64,000 bases of DNA, taken from Rhizopus sp. PT2906 (taxonomy: Eukaryota > Mucoromycota > Mucoromycetes > Mucorales > Rhizopodaceae). Within the stretch, counting starts at the first letter, position 1. Every line of letters starts with the position of its first letter. A model generated the notes under the pieces. It saw only the letters and a list, made by a program, of their open reading frames with translations, ran no database searches and had not been told where the DNA came from. The stretch covers positions 1 through 64,000 of the forward strand of contig JAMYHX010000287.1 of the NCBI GenBank assembly GCA_025529335.1. Reading direction: 5' to 3'. The translations under genes were made by a program, and so were the position numbers. This document shows, in pieces, positions 1 through 10,737 of the stretch.

Positions 1-504
1 CATTGTGTTACCGAATAAACAAGGGGGAGCTGGACCATTATTTATTTATGTGTGTGTAAAATACGCCATTTCTATATCTGGTAATTAAGATATTCTATTA
101 TCTCGGAATAGTCAGGAGCCGATGTGATAGAATAAGTGGGTATTATTGGGGTTTGTGTTTATATAAATTATTATTTGTTTATGTTTCTCTATGGGGTTTT
201 TCTATACTTGATGTCATTTAAACAAGAAAAAAGATTGTATATCGATCTCGCAATTTGAATTGTTGTTGTTGTTGTTGTTGTTGTTGGTCAAAAAAGGGCG
301 GGAAATCCTGAATAAAAATGGGTAACCTTATTATTTCTGTCTTTTTATCTATTATTTTGTTTCAACAATCAAGGTGTTCCAGATTATGTGTGGTTATTTG
401 GAACTGAGTCCCAAAGTCAATGGATGGTGAAACACTTTTATCTCTAGTATAAATACTCCAGTTTAAATTTCCTTTTTTTTTTCTTTACTTCTTATTTATT
501 TTTC
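1..504. other. Upstream intergenic region of the CBM21 gene
   Basis: No gene is seen here. The stretch holds a TTG trinucleotide microsatellite at about 260-286 and the promoter of the following gene, with a TATA-like element at 448-455. Confidence 0.6.
448..455 (+). promoter_or_regulatory. TATA box of the CBM21/PP1 subunit gene
   Basis: The sequence TATAAATA lies about 50 nt before the start codon at 505 and is followed by a pyrimidine-rich stretch, as expected for a short fungal 5' leader. Confidence 0.45.
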
Positions 505-1347
505 ATGTCATTTTATAACAAAAGAATTGTCTTGAAAAGATCCATACCCTATCAACCCATTTATAAACAAGACAATAAGAAGAAATCAGTTCGATTTAAC
601 CCCGATCTTGAACAAACGACTTATTTCTACAAGACACAGCCACCCAAGGCAATTCATATCAAAGATGTGATACGTGCAGAAGACTATACAATGACTCAAA
701 TAAATTGGCCAAACAAGACAAGATTACTGCTATATAATGATAACAAAATACGTATGGAACAAATTCAATTAACAGATGGAGACTATCAAGATATCGAAAG
801 GAACCAATTTATGATGGAAGGCCGTTGTCGTGCTTTAAATATCTCTTATCAAAAGACAATTTCCGTACGTTATACATTTGATTTATGGAGTACATATCAT
901 GAAACAGTCTCTGTATTTAAAGAATCTATCGCAAGTACTTCCAATACATGGGATAGATTCACTTTTACTATTCCTATTCAAGCATCAAATCAAGTACAAA
1001 CAGTCTATTTCGCACTTCGATATACTGTTGATGGCCAAGAATATTGGGATAATAACAATGGCTTAAATTATCAAATCATCATCACTCCACCACCTTTACC
1101 ACTGCATGAAAAAGAAAAAGAACAACAACAAAAGATCAAAAAACTATCCAAAAGATACGATTTCAGTCATTCTTATTATTCTCCCCCTCCTTCACCTCCT
1201 ATCACTCCTACCGATTTACCTTTATATACCCCCTTCCAAGATAACAAGACAGAATTAAGCTACACTGACTTTGTAAACAAATATTGCTTCTATAACTCTC
1301 ATTCAAGTCTAATCTATTCAACATCTCCGTCTGCTGTCTTTACATAA
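505..1347 (+). CDS. Protein phosphatase 1 glycogen-targeting regulatory subunit (CBM21)
   Basis: This single-exon 280-residue protein probably brings type 1 protein phosphatase (PP1) to glycogen, as Gac1/PPP1R3 proteins do, activating glycogen synthase. A PP1-docking RVxF-type motif, KSVRF, sits at residues 27-31. A CBM21 carbohydrate-binding fold follows at about residues 88-195, with the typical core around VRYTFDLW and the terminal WDNNNGLNY stretch that contacts glucan. The C-terminal 80 residues are proline- and serine-rich low-complexity sequence. At 280 residues it is shorter than yeast Gac1 and closer to animal PPP1R3 subunits. Family assignment is firm; the physiological substrate is inferred. 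Confidence 0.85.
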   Translation: MSFYNKRIVLKRSIPYQPIYKQDNKKKSVRFNPDLEQTTYFYKTQPPKAIHIKDVIRAEDYTMTQINWPNKTRLLLYNDNKIRMEQIQLTDGDYQDIERNQFMMEGRCRALNISYQKTISVRYTFDLWSTYHETVSVFKESIASTSNTWDRFTFTIPIQASNQVQTVYFALRYTVDGQEYWDNNNGLNYQIIITPPPLPLHEKEKEQQQKIKKLSKRYDFSHSYYSPPPSPPITPTDLPLYTPFQDNKTELSYTDFVNKYCFYNSHSSLIYSTSPSAVFT

Positions 1348-2523
1348 TTTGCATTTCCATTAAAATAAAAAGTAAATCCGGGGAAAGTCGGCCCTACAAA
1401 ACTATTATTTTGACCTTGACCATTTCGAGTAGTTACACACTCTGAACAATAAAAAGGAGCCGTCTATTTGTTATTGCGGCAAAAGTTGTTGCTCTCTCTT
1501 TTTTTTTGGGGAAAAGAAAAAAATAACAACATGCATGTTTATTTATTATGAAAATGCCACCTTTCAAAAATAAACTAGCTGTTTCATATGTAGTTATAAC
1601 AAAAGGTAATAGTGTCCTTTTTTTCTTTTTCGGCAAAAAAACTCATCAAAGGCATATCAGTTGGATCAATAAGTGTACTATGTTGCACGGGCCATCCGAT
1701 AAAGATAAATTATTAGCACTATTCTCTTTATCCCAGCATATCGGCTTTGTACAATTTATTTTTTCCCATGTTTAAGTCGCACACTACCTAATTTAAAATA
1801 AGTAAAGACTGCAAGTCGGATTTGTTTATGCAATTCAAATTAAATGCTTCCCCCAATACAACCTTATGTTGTCTGTTTCTTTACCCGAACAATATTTCCC
1901 ACTCTCATCAACCTGTGAGACTACACACTAGTTTATTGAAAGTCATAATAAATGATAAGTATATATATAGAAGGAAATAAAAAGGGAGGGGATGGCCAAA
2001 AGGATTTAGTGACAGCAAGATATCGAAAAAAAAAGCTTATAAAAATTAAGGAAGGGTAGGGGCTTTGATCTATCTGATTGTGCAACCATTGTGTTATACG
2101 CATACAAGATTCCCTCCTTTGATAATGCATATCGTTCTTTTTGTAAAATAAAAATAGCCCTTGTACGACGATATGGCTTAACAAGATATGATTTGTCAAG
2201 TTGAATGATTGTTGTGGTTTAAAGTGACACTGACAACACAGATCAGCTGTTAAAGATGGCCTGACTTTTTTATACACTTCAAATGACGCATCGATGGGTG
2301 ATCCGTGTGTACAGTGCGACTGGTAAATTTTGTCCGTTTTGAAAAAAATAAATAGCGCGTTACTGTGCCTTTAAAACAATAAAGTGTTCAAAAAAAAATG
2401 ATAACTGCACCCACAACTCGCACCCCAACTACTCACTTCCCCTTTTTGGTTATCTTTGTAGTTGAAACTCAGGCAAAACTTTCTCTTCTTTTTTCTTGAA
2501 ATAAAAGAAAGGGCCATGAACAG
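1348..2523. other. Intergenic region, no gene seen
   Basis: The stretch is AT-rich with several homopolymer runs. The open frames on both strands are short, low-complexity and lack recognisable domains. The 3' end near 2400-2520 is pyrimidine-rich and probably carries the promoter and leader of the MFS transporter gene. Confidence 0.5.
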
Positions 2524-4561
2524 ATGGAGGATCAACAGACAGTACAAGATCTTGATTTAGAAAAAAAAGTTTCCTTACCCAGAAGAAAGCTTTATTTGGT
2601 TATCCTATCGTAAGTGATTTGTAAAGTAGAGTTTGACTATAACGTCTGTTATATATATATAGACTATGTTTGGTATCCTTTTTGGCAGCATTTGATAATA
2701 TTATTGTAGCTAGTAATACACCACTCATAGCAGCAGGTAATATTATATATTATATGCAGAAATAAATGATTACAAACATGAGGTAGAATTTAATGGTTTT
2801 GGACTGTACAACTGGGTTAACACGGTAATAATAATAACAACAACAACAACAACAACAAAAGCATGTCGATTTATTCCCATCGTTTAGGCCTTTCTTTTGA
2901 CAGCATCCACCTCACAACCCATGTATGGAAAAAGCGTGGACATGTTTGGAAGACGAAGTTGTTTTTTATTTGCTACTGCGTCATATTTGGTTGGCTCCGT
3001 CCTTTGTGGTGCAGCTCAATCGATGGTGATGTTGATAGTTGCTAGAGCGTTGTGTGGGTTGGGTATAGGTGCATTTGATACCCTAATGAAGATTGTTGTT
3101 GCAGGCAATATATATATATATATATACAGAAATCAATCGTGCGCGCATTATAATGACGCCTTCATATTAGATTACATACCTGTTCGATATATTGGTACCT
3201 ATCAATCCATGCTGGGCATCTCTTGGGGATTAGGTTATGTTGTAGGCGCTCTCGTAGGTTAGTTTCAAATCGTTATCTATTATCTATACATCTGATATAT
3301 ATATATATATGCGACACTACAGGTGGCGTTGCTGTAGACCGTTCAGGTTGGCGTTCGGTATTTTGGATGGCAGTAAGTGCATTTGTTTATTATTTGGGAA
3401 CCAGATGACTAATACAATAGACTGCAGTTGGGATTGTAAGTTCGACTGCGCATTTGCGGTAATACAGACAACTTACTCTATTTTTTTAGCTGCATCCTTT
3501 CTCTCATCTTTATCTTTTTCGCTATTGAAGGACCAGAATCCGAGGAACATAAGGTGGCAAAGAAGCTTGGTCAGATCGATTTCTTGGGAATCATCCTGTG
3601 GGTCTTGGCAACCGTATCCCTTGTACTTGCCCTCAGCTGGGGCGGAACAAGCTACGCGTGGAACTCGGCTGTGATCATCAGTCTCCTTTGCATCGCAGGG
3701 ATTCTGTTGATACTATTCGGTCTACATGAACGCCTGTGGGTTAAAAGGGACCCCATCGTTCCTTTTGAGATTTTTACATCCAACCGCAGTACGGTCCTGA
3801 TTTTAGTTGCTGCATTTTGTTATGGTGGCTGCTTCCAATCATTGATGACGTATGTGCCCCTTTACTTATCCGTAATCCGTCAAGAAGATGCACTCGCCTC
3901 CAATCTGGAACTACTCTGCCTCGTTTTACTCGCCTGCATCTTTAACGTCATCACTGGGCTTGTTATAGTCAAGACAGGCAGATATACCTGGGCAACGCGT
4001 CTCTCGCTCTTGATCCTTGTGCTTGCGTGTGGTCTACTTCAGTTCTTGGATGTGCAGTCCAGTCGAGGGCTTATTGTCGGCTTGATGATTGTGACTGGGA
4101 TTGGTAGTGGAGGAATGATCAACAGTGAGATCATTACAGCACAAGCTTCTGTTCCTGTGCATCAGTAAGTCTAAGGAAAATTGAAGAGGAGAGATGAAAC
4201 TGATTTTATTAGTGTACCTGCTATCGTGGCCTTTATGACCTTTTGTGATCAAGTAGGCGGTATCACGGGTATCACAGCCCAAGGCAGCATTCTTTCCAAT
4301 CACCTCATTCAGACACTCAATGATCTCAATTTACCCAACGTCCAACCGTCGCTCGTTCGACAGAGTGCGTCCTACCTCTGGGGCCTACCTGAGCCTGCTC
4401 GATCGATTGTCACGCGTGTCTATCTCGAGTCGATCAAGATGTCCTTTTGGGGATCGTTTGCCTTTGCTTCAGCTGGACTCTTGACCACCCTCGGACTCAA
4501 GGCGTATGTCATGCGAACAAAGTTACTCAAAGAAGAGACGATACCAACTGAAGAAGAATAA
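2524..4561 (+). CDS. Major facilitator superfamily transporter (DHA2/14-TM-like), nine exons
   Basis: This is a proton-coupled multidrug or siderophore-type MFS permease of the plasma or vacuolar membrane. My model joins 2524-2609, 2663-2736, 2787-2824, 2888-3104, 3171-3257, 3323-3372, 3428-3435, 3490-4164 and 4213-4561, giving 527 residues. TM1 reads FLAAFDNIIVASNTPLIAA. The fungal motif after TM1 is intact (YNW, then AFLLTAS and QPMYGK), followed by the loop motif DMFGRR. Two features are odd. Exon 7 is only 8 nt (TTGGGATT), and the intron after 3104 appears to use a GC donor. Both are required to keep frame. The substrate cannot be told from sequence. Confidence 0.82.
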
Positions 4562-4619
4562 AAAGATTGAAAATCCGACTTATCTTTTTTTTTCTTTTTT
4601 TTTTGCATTTTTTTTCCCC

Positions 4620-5945
4620 ATGTCTTATTCCACACAAGTCAAGTATAAAACAAAAGACGTACGACTGACGATTGAGAATGAAAAGCATTTGATTATTGAT
4701 GATACAAAAGAGATTATCGACCTAGAGCTCATTTATGGCGTATCTGTAACTGATTCTGAACTGACCCTTTATTCACTATGGAAACAACCTGTTATAGAAA
4801 CAGGGTCAACACGACCGGCCGAGACACGATGGGAGCGCAAGACGATGTCGTATCAAGTAACAGACGAGAACCAAGAGTGGATTAATAAGCTTCGGAAGTT
4901 GACATTACCCGAACACCAAGCAACTCAAGTGATTGCATTTGTGAACCCATCCTCTGGACGACGTGGTGCAGATACAGCATGGAAGAATGTGGTGCGGCCA
5001 ATGCTGCTTCAAGCCGGATTTATTGATTCTCATCTGACTGTGGTGATGACCGAGAGTGGAGGCAAGACAACACAGCAGGCGCAGCAGGTTGCATACGAAC
5101 TGACTCAGGATACAGTCTTGGTTGTGATGGGAGGCGATGGTACTGTGCACGAAGTACTCAACGGGCTTCTGAGCCAGCCACTTCCTTCTCGCCCAACGCG
5201 TGTGGGTGTAGTGCCTGTTGGATCAGGAAACGCCTTTGCAATGGGCCTAGGGATTGATGGTGTAGAGCATGCTGTGCTAAGGATCATCAAGGGACAAACC
5301 CAGAATTGTGGATGGATGAATGTTCGATTGGGCCAATCGTCAATTCAGGGCAGTGGATGGGAAAATGAGATAAATTACCGGCCAAACGATATGAAGCTGT
5401 TTATCGTCATGAGCTGGGGATTTCATGCACAGATCGTGTCCAAGTCAAGATACCTAAAATATTTCATGGGCAACCGACGATTTTCGCTTGTTGCCATGGC
5501 ATTGCTTACCTTTCTACAGCAGTATGAAGGTGAGCTTGTGCTCAAGGGTGCAGTCAAGTATAACAAGGAGCATCATCAATTCGACGAGCAAAGTGAAACG
5601 ATTGTCGTCAATGACAAGTTTACATACTTTGTAATTAGTAAGCAGCCTAGTCTCGAGAAAGGATTCACTATTACCCCCTTTGCATCTCCCCTAGATGATC
5701 AAATGGATGTCATTCTTCTTCGAAACGCCAATGCAAATCAATTGACGGAAGCAAGCATGCAAGCCTTCCAAGGTGGAAAACACGTTAATTTGGATAAAGT
5801 CGATTATTTCAAAGCAAAAGAAGTCCTCTTGCGCGTAAACGATAAAACTGAAATCTGTCTAGATGGCGAAATACATGATCTGCCGTCCAATGGCATTGTG
5901 CATCTCAAAGGATCCAATGAACCTGCATTTGCTGTTTTTGTGTAA
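4620..5945 (+). CDS. Sphingoid long-chain base kinase (DAGK catalytic domain)
   Basis: A single-exon 441-residue lipid kinase of the sphingosine/diacylglycerol kinase superfamily, closest in layout to yeast Lcb4/Lcb5. It would phosphorylate sphingoid bases at the 1-hydroxyl, using ATP at membranes. The catalytic domain begins with VNPSSGRRG (about residue 108). The ATP-binding motif GGDGTVHEVLNGL is near residue 170, followed by GSGNAFA, SWGFHA and the C-terminal LDGE. About 100 residues of N-terminal PH-like sequence precede it. The ATG at 4620 was chosen because upstream codons in frame translate a poly-pyrimidine leader. It starts 58 nt after the transporter stop, so the two genes are tightly packed. 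Confidence 0.88.
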   Translation: MSYSTQVKYKTKDVRLTIENEKHLIIDDTKEIIDLELIYGVSVTDSELTLYSLWKQPVIETGSTRPAETRWERKTMSYQVTDENQEWINKLRKLTLPEHQATQVIAFVNPSSGRRGADTAWKNVVRPMLLQAGFIDSHLTVVMTESGGKTTQQAQQVAYELTQDTVLVVMGGDGTVHEVLNGLLSQPLPSRPTRVGVVPVGSGNAFAMGLGIDGVEHAVLRIIKGQTQNCGWMNVRLGQSSIQGSGWENEINYRPNDMKLFIVMSWGFHAQIVSKSRYLKYFMGNRRFSLVAMALLTFLQQYEGELVLKGAVKYNKEHHQFDEQSETIVVNDKFTYFVISKQPSLEKGFTITPFASPLDDQMDVILLRNANANQLTEASMQAFQGGKHVNLDKVDYFKAKEVLLRVNDKTEICLDGEIHDLPSNGIVHLKGSNEPAFAVFV

Positions 5946-6171
5946 CATTATCCACGTTTTTTACTTATTGAATTTGCTGTTGATGTCGTGATACACAAAC
6001 ATGGCAAGATTTTTTTTATGAATAAAAATCCCAATTTTATATTTCTTTTTCTTTTTCCTTCTTTTCCTTCTTGACAACATAATCTCTTTCTCATTCTCTC
6101 ATTCCCTCTCTCTTTCCTCTCCTTTCATTTAAAGAATTCTTTCATTTTTCGGTACTCGTAAGGTTTGAACC

Positions 6172-8330
6172 ATGGATGATAAGATACTTATACATCTCTT
6201 AGATATGGACACCACCACATTGCCTCAAGAATTAATGTTACAGAGTTCAGCTAATACGCCACCACGTGTCATGAATAGAAAAGTCAAAGAATCAATTGAT
6301 GAAAACACAAATATGGTAAGTGCCTGATGACATTTTTCTTTTTCTTGGCTGGACAAATTAAAATAATAATAGATGAATAAAAAGAACGACGACAGCGAAG
6401 AAGATAGTGAAGAAGATACGTATTCATTTGAAAATGAAGTAAGAAATTAACAAAAAATGACACATAAGTCAAAACCAGCTAATGATAGTAGCAGCCTCCT
6501 TTATTATTGGACCCTAAATCAAGTCAATCAGATAGTGTATATCATGCTTATTCTGACAATACATGCTATCATCCTACCTCTTTTGAAGGCATCAAAGAAG
6601 AACCATCGGGTAATGAAGTGATAAAATATATTAAAAATATTCTGTTTATATTAAAATTAATTATAGGTCGGTTTCGCACGATCTCTCTTGATGACACAGA
6701 CAGTCTGTCAGTCCAAGAAGCGGTCTATACAGCGTCTGTCTTTTCAAACAGAATACCCATGAAGTCTAGACGTTCTTCATCCCAGGCTGACTCTATTCTT
6801 CATGCTTTGGCTCCACCTTCTCATACTCTCAAAGCCCGTCGTTTGTCCAAGAACAATGACCCAGAGCCAGACCAAGGAGAGATGAAGCGAAAGCGTTCTA
6901 TTGTACACGAGTACCAAAAAGAGCTTAGTAGCCACAGTGCGGTCAGTCCAAGATTCATGACGCTACGTAAGCTGAGTGAAGTGACGGTGGTAAGTAATAG
7001 AATCTATGATAGTCATCCCCCCTTGCTCATCCGATATTAGCTGCCTTCACATGGCATTTCATTTGCAAACAGTCCAGATATACCTCCTGTTCCTCACATA
7101 CCCCATATTCATGCCAATAATAATAGTAATAACAACAATGCCATGACAACCTCAGTCACCCATCCATCCCCTCCTCCTTCCATATCCGAACCCTCAGATA
7201 GTTCAAAGCCCACGAGCCCAGATGCGCTATCAGGCATTGACCGTATTATCGAGGCTCAGCTGCAGTACCATCTAGGTCAGATGGCCTGGCGAGTCTCCGA
7301 GAGTCATATCGAGGCGCGTCGATTCTGGGAAGAGCAAAAGAGCCAAGTCTTTGGCTTTACAACAAACGTGATTGACCGTCTAGAACGTGACTTGAATCAG
7401 CGATTGAAAGACCTGATTGATTCCAAAACGGACCTTGATCCCGATGTAAGCAGTCTAAAACGAGAATTAGAATGGCATAAACAGCAATTGGCTGAGAAAC
7501 AGTGCCAGTTACATGAACTCGAGGTGCTGCGCATTAGAAATTCTGAATTAGAAAAGCAGCATGATATTGACGTGGCCATTATCAAGAGTCAGCAGATAGA
7601 TAAGGAAAAGATTGAAGCTCGTTTGCTCAAATACGAAGAAACAGGTGCGCCCGGCAAGAGACATCAGATGAAGCTATTTGAGCTCAAGTCTCATTCAAAG
7701 CAGCTCAGGTCTCATGTTGCTCGAGTTGAGCAAATCAATAAAACGCTTCATCAGCAAGTGAATGAGTATCAAAAACAGCTTGAGGCTAAGGACGAGGAGA
7801 TCAAGCAACTGCTAACCAAAATGAAACGAAAATGCTCAAATGATAGCACTAATACGACTGCACGTTCTAGCAAGCATCAAACGTGGGTTGAAATCATGGA
7901 ATCAGAAGACGAGGCCAAAAAGAATGCAGAAATGTGGGCAAACAAGTATAAGGAGCTTGAGAAGGTACACCAGGAATTGGAAATAGACCACGCTAGATTG
8001 ATATCGGAAAAGGATCAAGAGATTCGACAGCTTAAACAATTAGATAGCATGAATCGTGTTCAGCTCGAATATATGCAATTAGAATTAAAGAAAAAAGTGC
8101 AGCCATCAAAGCATTGCGCCTGTAATAAATACCAAATACAGACGCCTTCACGTGTTTCTAAATCACAAAGCGTTATTGCAAAGGATGGTTACTTGACATT
8201 TACAGCAGAGATCAATGGTCAATTATCAAAGTATTCGGTAAAAATCCCTCCAAAGCAAGCTCAAATACCTATTAAAAAGACAGCCCTTAATCCAAATGCT
8301 CCTCCTTGGAGAGGCGCTTTTAAGACCTAA
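6172..8330 (+). CDS. Coiled-coil protein of unknown function, five exons
   Basis: I do not recognise this protein. The model joins 6172-6315, 6373-6438, 6495-6609, 6667-6989 and 7041-8330 and gives 645 residues. The N-terminal third is acidic and serine-rich with basic patches (KRKR, SRRSSS) that could be phosphorylated or act in nuclear targeting. The middle is an Asn/Pro/Ser-rich linker. From about residue 270 the chain is predicted coiled coil (heptads rich in L, E, Q and K) to about residue 580. A short conserved-looking tail ends in PPWRGAFKT. The third intron (6610-6666) is 57 nt without an in-frame stop, so retention would also be translatable. A cytoskeletal or spindle-pole scaffold is possible but unproven. 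Confidence 0.7.
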
Positions 8331-8617
8331 GTGTATATCATAGAACTTTATAATAATATACCCGCCTACAATTACCCCCCTTCTCTCTTCTTTCCTTTTT
8401 TAGAATTTTTCTTTTAATAAACCATTGCTCACTAATATTATCTGCATCAATGTGTTCCAAATAGGTATGTAACTGTGCTTCCACTCTTAATTTACTGGAT
8501 TTCTGAAAAGTCCGTCCACCTATTATTTTAGGCATTTGTGTGAGGTTAAATTGGTCAGAAAAATGTGGCCAGCTTGATCAGCTTGTAAGTTAATCACTTT
8601 CTGGTCACATAAAAGAT

Positions 8618-8708
8618 GCTATGTTGTCGAAACAAAGACTAAGAGTGTGGTGGTTCCCCTCAATCATGGTATAGAAGGCTCTTTTGAGACCCATCTCTGC
8701 CACCAGTT
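8618..8708 (-). repeat. Left arm of imperfect inverted repeat (coding fragment)
   Basis: The reverse complement of this arm matches 9511-9600 over about 90 nt with one gap. By eye about ten substitutions are present and every one is a transition. Both arms stay open in the same frame, encoding VAEMGLKRAFY here and VAGMGLKGVFY in the other copy, so the arms look like diverged copies of one coding segment. Confidence 0.65.
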
Positions 8709-9074
8709 CTCCAAACTACAGACGTATGTATGAAAATTCAAGTATATAAAGCGTGTATTTTTGAGCTTCATTACTATCAAGAGAAGGCGCAATGCTCTTC
8801 TTGTACATGTGTAAACTGTAAGGATCTGCAAGTATACTGTTTTCATACAGCAAGAAAGGTTTGCATGGGTCGTCTTTATAGCAAATTTCTACGTTTATAT
8901 TTTCAATTAACTTCAGTAGCTCAGTGGCTCTATGTCCGTTGTATGAAATATGGTAAAACATGCAGATTGCTTTGTTCTCGAGGATGGTAACCATATTTGT
9001 TGTTTCAGTTGCTTGAAGCATACCATTGATCTCTCTTCCAAGTTTTTGCGCGTGAGAAACACTATATGCACTAG

Positions 9075-9267
9075 AAAATACACCAGAAGTTAGACTAATT
9101 CTACGTGCCCTATCTTCAGATGCTACCTATGATGCCATCCAACAAAGTTTTGCAATGTGTAGCGTCAAGCTAAACATGACTTTGTTTCAAGAAGAAAGAG
9201 ATAAAAAAAAAAGATATGCTGTTATTGCTTTATTTTAATGTATGTTGTCAGTTTGATCAACTACGTG
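9075..9267 (+). repeat. 193-bp dispersed repeat, copy 1
   Basis: This segment recurs at 26269-26461 in the same orientation with the same length and three visible substitutions. The sharp edges suggest a transposed or duplicated unit. One frame is open across it (starting NTPEVRLILRALSSD) and ends at a TAA in both copies, so it may be the 3' end of a multicopy gene. Confidence 0.85.
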
Positions 9268-9510
9268 GTGATAAATTCGTATTTGCATTATTTAGCCTAT
9301 TTCTGGTGCACGTAGTGTTGGCCTTAAAATAAAATGGGTAAGATGAACAAGATAGATGACAAGATGTTGTGTCTTTTTGGAAAACACCGGATATGCTGCC
9401 GAGACGAAAACTAAGGATGTAGTTATAGGGTTTCTAGCCACGCTTTATTCTAAGTAGTATTATAAAACAAATATTGTTCTCTTTACATCTTTCCAATAGT
9501 GCATACATCT

Positions 9511-9600
9511 GTGGCAGGGATGGGTCTTAAAGGAGTCTTCTATATCATGGTTGAGGAGAACTACCACACTCTTAGTCTTCGTTTCGACAATATAGCGATC
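9511..9600 (+). repeat. Right arm of imperfect inverted repeat (coding fragment)
   Basis: Partner of the arm at 8618-8708. It is in the opposite orientation and encodes the same peptide family with transition-only differences. Confidence 0.65.
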
Positions 9601-9822
9601 TCAAATAAAGTATATCTATTTAAGCATCATTGATACTAAATCATTCTATTATAAAGAGAGAAAAACAGAATAAAGAATTCACAAGACATACTTGTTTATA
9701 ATAGATTTCACTACATTTATCTGTCTCTTTTCAAAGGATGAAAAGGCACTGTCACTGAGTTGGATTGTAATGGAAAGAATAGTAAGGATTTTTTTGCTCT
9801 ATGGATAACGCATAGACATATT

Positions 9823-10660
9823 CTATTGACTTGATTTTTTGATATAATTCTCTTTGTGCCGCCAGCAAAACTTCCTATCCTTGTGCTCTCCTTTGAGATA
9901 ACTATATTGAATCAAATCATACAAATGCTTATAGTAAAATAGCAGATTATCATATCTTCCATCATAAGTCCCATTCAACTCAAATTGTTGTGCATATTCT
10001 ACATATAAATAATAGATTGCTTCAATCGTCGATAGATAATTCACACTGATATCCTGATATCGCCAGAAGAATGTCTGTCTTGGTTCAATTGTCACCTTTT
10101 GCACCTTTTGGAGCAACGGTGTCTCTCGAACGATCGCTTTAGCCTGTTTCCAGGTACCATCGATAACAATAAACTTGTCAAATGAATCCCTTGGTATCTC
10201 GCTCAACTTTTTTGCGTCTGGACCAGGGAAAAGCATCAATATTCGTTCTGGTTGCTCATATTGGGGCATTCTTTTCCAGTTGTAAACAGATACATCTTGA
10301 TCAGCAATAACACGTGCATGAAGGGCTGTTGTTTTGCCATCAAGTTCACTTTCATGTTTAATTCTTTTTCAAAAATAGAAAAAGAGAGAGAGAGAACATT
10401 AGCCTCGTGTGTACAATAGCTTGAAATCAAATTATTTACATGTCTATTGGTATTGGCAACTTAACAAAGGGAACATCGGATCTGTTCATTCCCAAGACTC
10501 GATAGCAGTAGTAGCAAAAATACTTCATTCGTTTATTGCAAGCTGGACATGTGTATCTATCTGTTTTCTTGTATAATTCTATATCGTCTTGTATCTTTAA
10601 TTGAGAAAATGGTGAATTCTTTCTCAACTCTTCAACTTGTTCAATGTCAATAATTGCCAT
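9823..10660 (-). CDS. DTW-domain tRNA-uridine aminocarboxypropyltransferase (DTWD1-like)
   Basis: The enzyme would add the 3-amino-3-carboxypropyl group of S-adenosylmethionine to uridine in tRNA (acp3U). The model joins 10660-10440 and 10363-9823 (253 residues) across a 76-nt intron. An N-terminal zinc ribbon is visible as CPAC and CYYC (about residues 38-56). It is followed by KLPIPID, the ELDGKTTALHA segment and the signature IDGTWKQAK, which carries the D-x-T-W motif that names the family. The length fits DTWD1 rather than the shorter bacterial TapT. It lies 77 nt behind the GH20 gene on the same strand. The family call is firm; the exact tRNA substrate is inferred. Confidence 0.86.
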
Positions 10661-10737
10661 CAGAAAGGAAAATAAAATAATAATAAAACGACTTGTCTCT
10701 TTTTATTATGAATTACACTAAATAATATAAAATAAAT

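Larger units (their letters stand above)
8331..9822. other. Repeat-derived decayed region
   Basis: No intact gene is seen between the coiled-coil gene and the DTW gene. The stretch contains a minus-strand remnant with coding character (about 9021 to 8716, including the residues EDPCKP-like DDPCKPFLLYE). It also has an inverted pair of related fragments at 8618-8708 and 9511-9600, and a 193-bp dispersed repeat at 9075-9267. I read it as a broken, repeat-family protein gene that has been partly inverted and mutated. The family is unknown to me. Confidence 0.55.

Noticed and set aside
2737..2759. A 23-nt intron in the MFS gene with exon 3 starting at 2760
   Set aside because: It is far shorter than any other intron here. 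The acceptor at 2786 gives a 50-nt intron and the expected EFN motif of the family.
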